Shown here piece by piece: positions 1-5,725 of a stretch of 5,725 bases of DNA (within the stretch, counting starts at the first letter, position 1; each line of letters opens with the position of its first letter). Under the pieces are notes generated by a model, which worked only from the letters and a program-made list of their open reading frames with translations, did not search any database and was not told the origin of the DNA. The stretch comes from Bacteroidales bacterium (GTDB lineage: Bacteria > Bacteroidota > Bacteroidia > Bacteroidales > UBA932): positions 1 to 5,725 of the forward strand of contig JAFWPT010000068.1 of NCBI GenBank assembly GCA_017509375.1, given 5' to 3'. Both the position numbers and the translations under genes were made by a program.

Positions 1-1872
1 AACAATAACAACAATCCGCCGGAACAGGCTGAAGGGAAACTCTCCGGCATCACATACCAGCTGAACGTATATAGCTTCGCCGATTCCAACGGTGACGGCT
101 GGGGCGATATCAAGGGTATTGTCCAGCATCTCGATTACCTGGACGAACTCGGCGCCACGGCCCTCTGGCTGTCTCCCATCCAGACTTCCGCCTCCTATCA
201 CGGCTACGATGTGCTGGATTACAATTCCATCAACCCCAAGCTCGGCACCGAAGCCGACTTCAAGGAGCTGATAACCAAAGCGAAGGAAAAAGGCATAGAC
301 ATCTATATGGACTATGTGCTCAACCACTCCGGACGCGGAGAATGGTTCAACAGCGCCATAGCCGACGAAAACAGCCCCTACCGCAGTTTCTATGTGTTGT
401 CCGGCAATCCAACGGCGGACGTAGCGGCCGGCAAGGTGGACAACTACGGAGGCGCCAAGAATCCCGGAATGGGCAACTGGTACACCGCAGCCGGCGGCAA
501 CATAGGCTACAAAGGCCGCCTGCACTTCAAGCTCGACTGGGCCAAGAAGACCATCACCGTTACCGAGACGACGGCCGCCGCACAGCAGCCCAACCCTTCC
601 GCGAACAAGTGGCTCTGGATAGGCAGCGCAGGCCTCGTGGGGCTCTACCAGTCCGGCAGCGACACGCATGAAATCACCATTGACGTGGACACCGACTGGG
701 GGTTCCTCATCCGTTCCTCCAGCACCAGCTGGGACAACGGCACGAAATGGGGCGGCAACGGCACCAGCCTCAGTTTCGGCGTGCCCTATCCCATCAACAG
801 CAGCACTGCGGCCGACATCACCTTCGGCGGCACCAGCATCTGGTACTTCGCCAGCTTCGACAAATCCATGCCCGACCTTAACTACGGGCCCTATGCCAGT
901 GCGTCCTCATCTCCCGCGTTCAAGGCCCTTGCCGAAAGCGCCGACAAGTGGATAAACATGGGCGTTAACGGACTGCGCCTCGACGCAGTGATATGGATAT
1001 ACCAGAACCAGACTGCCGCCAATGCCAGCTTCCTCAAGCAATGGTACGACCGCTGCAACAGCACCTACAAGGCACGCGGCGGCGAAGGGGACATCTACAT
1101 GGTGGGCGAAGCCTGGTGCGACAATGCGGAAAAGATGGCGCCGTACTACAAAGGTCTGCCTTCCAATTTCAATTTCTACTACTGGTATACGCTCAAAGAC
1201 CGCATAGCAAAAGGCAAAGGCAGCGATTTCGCAAATACTATCCTGTATATGCGCAATCTCTTCAAGACCCAGCGTCCCGGCTTCATCGACGCCATCAAAT
1301 TAACCAACCACGATGAAGACCGCGCCGCAAACGACCTCGGCAGGAATGTCTCCAAGGAAAAGCTCGCCGGAGCCGTGCTGCTCACATCTCCCGGCAAGCC
1401 CTTCATCTACCAGGGCGAAGAGCTGGGTTACTGGGGCAACAAGTCCGGCGGTGACGAATACGTCCGCTCCCCAATCAAATGGACCCGCAGCGCTTCTGTC
1501 CCCACCGCCTCACTGAACGGAAAAGTAGACAATGCCATGCTTTCGGCAGACATCTCGGTGGAAGCGCAGGCCTCCACGGAAAACTCACTGCTGAACGTGT
1601 ACCGCGCATTCGCCAAAGCCCGCAACAGCTACAAGTCCCTGGCCCGAGGCGAGATGAGCGAAGTTCAATCCGGCAATGACGCCATCGCCGCATGGACTAT
1701 GTCGGGCGAAGGCCAGACCGTGCTGGTGCTCCACAATTTCAGCGGAGCTACCGTACTTGTGAATATGACCGGATACAAGCTCTCCAACAGCATAGTATCC
1801 AACGGCAACTGTTCCGTCAACGGCAACTCTGTGACTATGGGCCCTTACGCCTCCGCAGTTTACCTTCAGTAA
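1..1872 (+). CDS. susG: SusG-like GH13 alpha-amylase with internal CBM58, 5' end missing
   Basis: The frame is open from base 1, so the gene starts before the window. The internal ATG at 211 is not the true start, because conserved GH13 sequence precedes it. Visible protein is 623 residues; B. thetaiotaomicron SusG is about 690, so mainly the lipoprotein leader is missing. The first residues are an Asn-rich linker. A calcium-loop pattern follows (D28, N30, D32, D36 in SFADSNGDGWGD), then YHGY at 66-69. GH13 motifs are all present: DYVLNH at 104-109, MPDLNYG at 290-296, GLRLDA with nucleophile D328, MVGEAW with acid/base E370, and TNHDED with D438. A CBM58-like insert sits in domain B at about 172-280. 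A beta-sandwich C-terminal domain ends in PYASAVYLQ. Family knowledge: SusG is an outer-membrane surface endo-amylase that cuts starch into oligosaccharides for SusCD import. The product is expected to be a surface lipoprotein, though the leader is not visible. It is first in the visible operon, 16 bases before the GH53 gene. Confidence 0.93.
   Translation, partial: NNNNNPPEQAEGKLSGITYQLNVYSFADSNGDGWGDIKGIVQHLDYLDELGATALWLSPIQTSASYHGYDVLDYNSINPKLGTEADFKELITKAKEKGIDIYMDYVLNHSGRGEWFNSAIADENSPYRSFYVLSGNPTADVAAGKVDNYGGAKNPGMGNWYTAAGGNIGYKGRLHFKLDWAKKTITVTETTAAAQQPNPSANKWLWIGSAGLVGLYQSGSDTHEITIDVDTDWGFLIRSSSTSWDNGTKWGGNGTSLSFGVPYPINSSTAADITFGGTSIWYFASFDKSMPDLNYGPYASASSSPAFKALAESADKWINMGVNGLRLDAVIWIYQNQTAANASFLKQWYDRCNSTYKARGGEGDIYMVGEAWCDNAEKMAPYYKGLPSNFNFYYWYTLKDRIAKGKGSDFANTILYMRNLFKTQRPGFIDAIKLTNHDEDRAANDLGRNVSKEKLAGAVLLTSPGKPFIYQGEELGYWGNKSGGDEYVRSPIKWTRSASVPTASLNGKVDNAMLSADISVEAQASTENSLLNVYRAFAKARNSYKSLARGEMSEVQSGNDAIAAWTMSGEGQTVLVLHNFSGATVLVNMTGYKLSNSIVSNGNCSVNGNSVTMGPYASAVYLQ
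514..840 (+). other. CBM58-like starch-binding insert within domain B of the SusG-like amylase
   Basis: About 110 residues (roughly 172-280 of the visible protein) interrupt domain B between the KGRLHFKLDW segment and the WYFASFDKSMPDLNYG segment. This is where SusG carries its CBM58. The stretch is rich in beta-type sequence and Ser/Thr/Asn. The pair W233 (TDWGFLIRS) and W244 (TSWDNGTKW), followed by K249, lines up with the SusG segment that, as I recall it, supplies the starch-stacking tryptophans and a binding lysine. Expected role is an extra starch contact away from the active site. Boundaries are approximate, judged by eye against remembered SusG sequence. Confidence 0.8.
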
Positions 1873-1888
1873 AAAGAACGTGACAACT

Positions 1889-2995
1889 ATGAAAAAGATA
1901 AGCGCATTGATGGCCGCGGCGCTGATGCTTGCGGCGTGCGGAAAAAACTCGCAAGACCCCGGCAAAGACACTCAGGAACCGGAAGAAAACCCGCCTGCAG
2001 CAGTACAGACGCCCGGATTCGCATACGGGGCGGATATAAGCTGGACCTCCGAGATGGAGGCCGGCGGCAAGGTTTTCAAGAAGCAGGACGGCAGCACTGC
2101 AGACATCTTCGATGTGCTTAAGGATGTGGGGGTGAACTCCATACGCCTGCGCGTCTGGGTACAGCCCACAGGAGGATGGAGCGGCAAGGAAGACGTGGTT
2201 GCGCTGGCCGTAAGGGCTTCCAGGGCCGGAATGGCGCTGATGATAGATTTCCACTACAGTGACTTCTTCGCGGATCCGAGCCGGCAGGATTTTCCTTCCG
2301 GATGGAGCGCAGACAAGACCGATGTAGATAAAACTGCGGGGCACATACGCGCACATACCGCCGATATTCTTGGCGCCCTGAAAGAAGCCGGAGTCTCTCC
2401 TGCGTGGATACAGATAGGCAACGAGACCATCAACGGATTCCTCTGGCCTCTCGGAAAGATAGACTGGAACAGTTCCGCGCCATGGGACAATTTCGTAAAG
2501 CTGTACAATGCGGGCTACGAAAGCGCTAAGGAATTATTCCCCGGCGCTCTTGTAATGCCCCACCTCAACAACGCCTTCCAGGACCGCGCATGGTGGTTCA
2601 AGGAGCTGAAGCAAAGAGGCGGCAAATTCGACGCTATGGCTTTGTCGCATTATCCACAGACGGAAGCCGGCAAAACTCCCGTGCAGGTGAATTCAGAAGC
2701 TATCTCCAGCATCAAGAAAATGATGGTGGAGCCCACACTGGCCGGCCTTCCTGTAATCATAGCCGAAGTGGGAGTAAAAGCCGGTCAGGAGAGCAGTTCC
2801 GCAGCCGTACTGCAGGCCTTCATGGACGAAGTCCGGAATCTTTCGGTCTGCAAAGGGGTATTCTACTGGGAACCGGAAGTTTACGGCGGGTGGAAACCAG
2901 CCGTTTACAATACTTTGGGATGGGGTCCGTACGACATGGGGGCATTCACGTCCGACGGCCGGCCGTCCAGCATAATGAACGCATTCAAACACTGA
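1889..2995 (+). CDS. GH53 arabinogalactan endo-beta-1,4-galactanase, lipoprotein
   Basis: A 368-residue protein starting at ATG 1889 (MKKISALMAAALMLAACG). An in-frame GTG at 1880 would add MTT before the signal peptide and is less likely. The leader is a lipoprotein signal with lipobox LAAC and acceptor C17, followed by an acidic, Pro-rich tether (about 18-37), as expected for an outer-membrane, possibly surface, lipoprotein. GH53 landmarks in order: FAYGADISWTSEME near the start of the barrel, IRLRVW at 85-90, DFHYSDFFADPSRQDFP from 120, QIGNETINGFLWP with acid/base E179, ALSHYPQTEAGK, VIIAEVG with likely nucleophile E293, and a C-terminal GVFYWEPEVYGGWK followed by MGAFTSDGRPS. Length suits a complete single-domain enzyme. 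The family cleaves beta-1,4-galactan side chains of pectin type I arabinogalactan. It sits between two GH13 genes with gaps of 16 and 6 bases, so it is cotranscribed with alpha-glucan enzymes. The flank of the nucleophile differs from the more usual VVVETAY form I recall, but both glutamates are kept. Confidence 0.92.
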   Translation: MKKISALMAAALMLAACGKNSQDPGKDTQEPEENPPAAVQTPGFAYGADISWTSEMEAGGKVFKKQDGSTADIFDVLKDVGVNSIRLRVWVQPTGGWSGKEDVVALAVRASRAGMALMIDFHYSDFFADPSRQDFPSGWSADKTDVDKTAGHIRAHTADILGALKEAGVSPAWIQIGNETINGFLWPLGKIDWNSSAPWDNFVKLYNAGYESAKELFPGALVMPHLNNAFQDRAWWFKELKQRGGKFDAMALSHYPQTEAGKTPVQVNSEAISSIKKMMVEPTLAGLPVIIAEVGVKAGQESSSAAVLQAFMDEVRNLSVCKGVFYWEPEVYGGWKPAVYNTLGWGPYDMGAFTSDGRPSSIMNAFKH

Positions 2996-3001
2996 TAAGC
3001 A

Positions 3002-5008
3002 ATGAGAAAACTCTTCCTGGCCGCCCTGGTTACCGTGGCCGCATGCATAGGATGCAAGCAATCGTTCGACCCTTCAGGCATAGATGACGCCACTCCGCAG
3101 CAAATAGCCCGCGTAGAGCCGCTGAGCTGGTGGACAGGCATGAAAATGCCTCTGCAGCTGCTCGTTCAGGGCTCCGGTATCTCCGAATACGAAGTACGCG
3201 CGGAAGGCCGTACCGGAGTACAGGTGTCAGGTACCAGCAAAGGCGACAGCCCCGATTTCCTTTTTGTTGACGTGCAGATTGCTTCCAATGCCGAACCGGG
3301 CATCTGCTGGCTGGTGTTCAGCAAGGATGACGTATGCTTCAAGTACCCATACCTCCTGAGGGAACGCAGGGAAGGAAGCGCCTCACGCACCAGCTTCACT
3401 ACGGAGGATATGATATACCTTATCATGCCTGACCGCTTCGCCTCGGCCGACAGCGCAAATGACGGAGGCTGGCCCGGAGGCAAGTACGAAGACGGCTCCG
3501 CGCTCAACTGGAATGTGCCGCAGACGCCCGACATAGTGGACCGTAAGGACCCCGTTGCCCGCCACGGAGGCGACCTCCAGGGCATGATAGACCATCTCGA
3601 CTACGTAGCCGGGCTCGGTGCCACTGCGGTATGGAACACCCCTCTGCTGCTTGACAACCAGGAATTCGAATCCTACCACGGTTACGCCTGCGCCGACTAC
3701 TACCACATCGACCCTCGTTTCGGAGACAACGCCCTCTACAAGAGATATGTGGAGCTGTCGCACGAGAAAGGGCTCAAGGTAATAATGGACATTGTGACCA
3801 ACCATTGCGGCACCGCTCACTGGTGGATGGAAGACGCCCCATTCAAGGATTGGATACACAAGTTTCCGGAGTACACCCAGATGAACGCCCTCTTCTCGGT
3901 TTACATGGATCCAAATGCCGCCCGGGCGGACCTGCAGCGGCAGGAGAGCGGCTGGTTCGTTCCCTCCATGCCGGACATGAACCTGGACAATCCCTACGTG
4001 CTGCGGTATTTCCAGCAGTGGGCTATATGGTGGATAGAATATGCCGACCTCGACGGACTGCGCGTAGATACCTACCCCTACAACGAGCCGGGGCCAATGT
4101 CCGAATGGTGCAAAGCGGTACGTGAGGAATACCCTAACATAAATATTGTAGGCGAATGCTGGGATATGAACATACCACAGCTGGCATACTGGCAGGCAGG
4201 CAATCCGAACAAGAACGGCTTCGACAGCAAACTGCCGAGTATCATGGACTTCCCGCTTCAAAGCGCCATTATCACCGCCCTCTGCGAGGACCAGGTGTGG
4301 TGGAGCGAAGGGATGACGCGGGTGTATTCCGTTATAGCCCAGGATTTTGCATACACGGATCTGGACAACATGCTGATATTCTTCGCCAACCACGACCACG
4401 CCCGCACCGGCGACATATTGCGCACCGACCCTGCCAGAATGAAGCTGGCCATAGCCATGCTCGCTACGCTTAGGGGCATTCCGCAGCTTTACTACGGCGA
4501 CGAAATGATGTTTCTGGAGCGCAAGGACTGCCAAAGCCATGACGGAGCCAAACGCATAGACTTTCCCGGCGGATGGGAGGGTGACGGCGTGAACCTTTTC
4601 AGCGCCGAAGGACGCAGCCGGGCGGCTTCTGCCGTACGCAAGAAAGGCGAGGCCGACTATAGCAGCGCGGCAGAGCTGCACGACTATACCGCACGCCTCT
4701 TCAACTGGCGCAAGGACTGCAGCGCCGTACAGCACGGCAAGACGCTCCACTTCATATCCCGCAAGAACGTGGGTACGCACAACATCACGGACAACAGTTA
4801 CTCATACTTCCGTTACACGCCGGACGACTGCGTCTTCGTGTACATCAACAACAACGATGAAGTGCGGCAGCTGGACTGGAGCCACTACTCGGAATTCGTG
4901 TCCGGTCCCGTGAGCGGCACGGATGTGCTGAAAGGAGAGAGCGTCGTGCTGCAGGACGGACTTGAGATTCCCGCCCGCAGCGCACTGATCGTGGAATTCT
5001 CCCGCTAA
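3002..5008 (+). CDS. GH13 neopullulanase/cyclomaltodextrinase-type (SusA-like) lipoprotein
   Basis: A 668-residue complete protein starting at ATG 3002, six bases after the GH53 stop. The leader MRKLFLAALVTVAACIGCK is a lipoprotein signal with two possible acceptors, C15 (VAAC) or C18 (CIGC). Residues about 35-130 resemble the N-terminal cyclomaltodextrinase domain (ARVEPLSWWTGMK, then QLLVQG). The catalytic barrel spans about 135-570: MPDRFA, the HGGDLQGMIDHLDY entry, MDIVTNH (D263, N267, H268), MPDMN at 323-327, GLRVDT with nucleophile D356, VGECWD with acid/base E385, and FFANHDHARTGD with D465. Residues about 590-668 match the C-terminal cyclomaltodextrinase domain (FVYINNND, ending IPARSALIVEF). 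All three catalytic acids are present. Related enzymes hydrolyse cyclodextrins, pullulan or malto-oligosaccharides; exact preference cannot be read here. B. thetaiotaomicron SusA is regarded as periplasmic, so the lipid anchor would tether this one to a membrane. It is the last gene of the operon. Confidence 0.92.
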   Translation: MRKLFLAALVTVAACIGCKQSFDPSGIDDATPQQIARVEPLSWWTGMKMPLQLLVQGSGISEYEVRAEGRTGVQVSGTSKGDSPDFLFVDVQIASNAEPGICWLVFSKDDVCFKYPYLLRERREGSASRTSFTTEDMIYLIMPDRFASADSANDGGWPGGKYEDGSALNWNVPQTPDIVDRKDPVARHGGDLQGMIDHLDYVAGLGATAVWNTPLLLDNQEFESYHGYACADYYHIDPRFGDNALYKRYVELSHEKGLKVIMDIVTNHCGTAHWWMEDAPFKDWIHKFPEYTQMNALFSVYMDPNAARADLQRQESGWFVPSMPDMNLDNPYVLRYFQQWAIWWIEYADLDGLRVDTYPYNEPGPMSEWCKAVREEYPNINIVGECWDMNIPQLAYWQAGNPNKNGFDSKLPSIMDFPLQSAIITALCEDQVWWSEGMTRVYSVIAQDFAYTDLDNMLIFFANHDHARTGDILRTDPARMKLAIAMLATLRGIPQLYYGDEMMFLERKDCQSHDGAKRIDFPGGWEGDGVNLFSAEGRSRAASAVRKKGEADYSSAAELHDYTARLFNWRKDCSAVQHGKTLHFISRKNVGTHNITDNSYSYFRYTPDDCVFVYINNNDEVRQLDWSHYSEFVSGPVSGTDVLKGESVVLQDGLEIPARSALIVEFSR

Positions 5009-5017
5009 GCTACTGAA

Positions 5018-5596
5018 TCAGAGAGTTAAGGAAGCCGGTTTGAGTCCGTTCGAACCGGCTTTTACTGTTATCTTTCCTTTTCCGGTGCGCCTTACGATTA
5101 CCGAGGCCAATCCGTTGAAAGCATCGACGGCAGGCGCACGGAATGACGCATGACTGGTGGGATCGCCTGCATCGGTGGCCACTATTTCTGCGGGGCCGCT
5201 CAGCGAAAAAGCAATATTGTTGCACGCATCCGGCACCAGGACGCCGTCGGCATCAAGCACCGACACGCTCAGGTACAGGAGTTCGCTTCCTATATAATCC
5301 GGCGTGAGTCCCAGACAGCACGCTTCGCCTGCCGTCCTGACGCTTGCCCGCGCCCACGGCTTCCCTGCTTCATAAGCCGCCATATCTTTATACGTTACGA
5401 CCTCCAGCACGCCGGGTTCATACACGGCGTCATCCCAGCGGAGGCGGTATTCCCCTTGTGCTTTCTCCTTCACTCCCAGGGACTTGCCGTTCAGGAACAA
5501 CTCTCCTGCCTTTCCGGAGGTATATACGTGGACGGGGACCGTTTCCCCTTCCTTGCCAGGCCATGTCCAATGCGGCAAAATGTGAGCCGACGGCAA
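5018..5596 (-). CDS. GH2 beta-galactosidase-type protein, C-terminal fragment (DUF4982 plus terminal Ig-like domain)
   Basis: The coordinates give 192 residues from a TTG at 5596 to the TGA at 5018-5020. TTG is merely the first possible start in this frame; coding similarity appears to continue upstream as far as WRDD (5608-5597), so this is not a natural N-terminus. HILPHWTWPGKEGE followed by VHVYTSGKAGELFLNGKSLG is typical of DUF4982 in GH2 enzymes (residues about 5-85). Residues about 90-192, with GVLVPDACNNIAFSLSGP, IVATDAGDPTSHASF and AFNGLASVIVR, match the final Ig-like domain of Bacteroidetes GH2 beta-galactosidases, ending naturally at GLKPASLTL. Neither catalytic glutamate region lies in the window. 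In-frame stops upstream (nearest TAA at 5626-5624) block extension, so the gene is truncated, frameshifted, or affected by an error near the window end. It converges on the amylase operon, with its stop only 9 bases from that operon's last stop. Confidence 0.8.
   Translation of the reverse strand: MPSAHILPHWTWPGKEGETVPVHVYTSGKAGELFLNGKSLGVKEKAQGEYRLRWDDAVYEPGVLEVVTYKDMAAYEAGKPWARASVRTAGEACCLGLTPDYIGSELLYLSVSVLDADGVLVPDACNNIAFSLSGPAEIVATDAGDPTSHASFRAPAVDAFNGLASVIVRRTGKGKITVKAGSNGLKPASLTL
5032..5061 (+). terminator. Probable intrinsic terminator hairpin of the operon, usable in either direction
   Basis: AAGCCGGTT at 5032-5040 is perfectly complementary to AACCGGCTT at 5053-5061. Four more pairs (two Watson-Crick, two G-U) extend the stem to 13 pairs around a TCCG loop at 5045-5048. 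Four Ts follow at 5060-5063, two of them inside the stem. The hairpin begins 24 bases after the stop of the third operon gene. It also lies inside the last codons of the minus-strand GH2 fragment, whose stop is at 5018-5020. The T tract is short, so termination strength is uncertain; the AA at 5032-5033 gives only TT plus CC on the opposite strand, so minus-strand termination is less clear. Confidence 0.72.
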
Positions 5597-5725
5597 ATCG
5601 TCCCTCCAGCGGCGTATCCTCCTTTACCGGCGGCATGATTTCTCTGGTGGCTCTGTGGCTGTTCACACCCATCCTTTCTTCGGCAGCCCTGAAGTTTTCT
5701 TCTGTCGAGAAATTCCTGATCATCC
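5597..5725 (-). other. Disrupted region upstream of the GH2 fragment
   Basis: In the frame of the GH2 fragment, only IRRWRDDL immediately before the TTG looks like GH2 sequence. Further up there is a TAA at 5626-5624 and TGA codons at 5665-5663 and 5722-5720. Another minus frame is open from ATG 5723 (MIRNFSTEENFRAAEERMGVNS) and runs on to 5430 out of frame with the GH2 domain, where it is only a shadow. I do not recognise this upstream peptide. The third minus frame is open here too but Arg/Gly/Gln-rich and unlike a real protein. The stretch therefore holds either frameshifted GH2 sequence, unrelated sequence joined to a GH2 remnant, or an edge error. Confidence 0.5.

Noticed and set aside
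1880..1888. Alternative GTG start for the GH53 gene at 1880
   Set aside because: The ATG at 1889 gives a textbook lipoprotein leader with Lys at positions 2 and 3; the GTG only adds three residues in front of it.
1873..1888. Possible promoter between the amylase and GH53 genes
   Set aside because: The 16-base gap has no room for, or trace of, a Bacteroidetes -33/-7 promoter; the 6-base gap at 2996-3001 is likewise too short.
1585..1971. Minus-strand open frame with a hydrophobic N-terminal stretch (INALIFFIVVTFFLL)
   Set aside because: The apparent membrane segment is the reverse reading of the A-rich spacer and Lys-rich leader start of the GH53 gene; the rest is antisense to the conserved SusG C-terminus.
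1835..2356. Minus-strand open frame spanning the amylase/GH53 junction
   Set aside because: It is antisense to two well-supported genes, Cys/Arg-rich, and shows no domain or start context.
3383..4780. A 465-residue open frame on the minus strand opposite the SusA-like gene
   Set aside because: It mirrors the codon pattern of a clearly coding plus-strand GH13 gene with all catalytic motifs. Its own translation is Val/Gly/His-rich without a recognisable domain, so it is a shadow of GC-rich codon use.
5150..5638. Plus-strand open frame of 162 residues after the operon
   Set aside because: It is antisense to the conserved DUF4982 and Ig-like domains of the GH2 fragment and has no recognisable features.

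Overview
The window is a carbohydrate-degradation locus from a Bacteroidetes bacterium, most likely a gut-type member of the Bacteroidales with moderately high GC. This rests on the protein types: a SusG-type amylase carrying an internal CBM58, lipoprotein glycosidases with Bacteroidetes-style signal peptides, a SusA-like cyclomaltodextrinase, and a GH2 C-terminus with a DUF4982 domain. It also rests on the lack of Shine-Dalgarno sequences before starts. No taxon below order can be defended from the sequence alone.

Layout: three tightly packed plus-strand genes occupy 1-5008, with gaps of only 16 and 6 bases, so they form one operon segment. (1) 1-1872 is the 3' part of a SusG-like GH13 alpha-amylase; its lipoprotein leader lies before the window. 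(2) 1889-2995 is a GH53 endo-beta-1,4-galactanase lipoprotein. (3) 3002-5008 is a GH13 neopullulanase/cyclomaltodextrinase-type lipoprotein with N- and C-terminal cyclomaltodextrinase domains. A strong hairpin at 5032-5061 lies just after the third gene and probably ends the operon.

On the minus strand, converging on the operon, 5018-5596 encodes the last ~190 residues of a GH2 beta-galactosidase-type protein (DUF4982 plus a terminal Ig-like domain). Its frame cannot be followed upstream: in-frame stops appear from 5626 to the window end, and no GH2 catalytic core is seen. It is either a broken gene or a sequence/assembly artefact at the edge.

Functionally, the SusG-like enzyme would cut starch at the cell surface and the SusA-like enzyme would process malto-oligosaccharides or cyclodextrins. 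The GH53, and an intact form of the GH2 if one exists, would act on beta-1,4-galactan. The mix of alpha-glucan and beta-galactan enzymes in one operon is the most interesting biological feature. I see no CRISPR array, tRNA, rRNA, insertion sequence or clearly new system; no gene-free stretch exceeds 300 bases.
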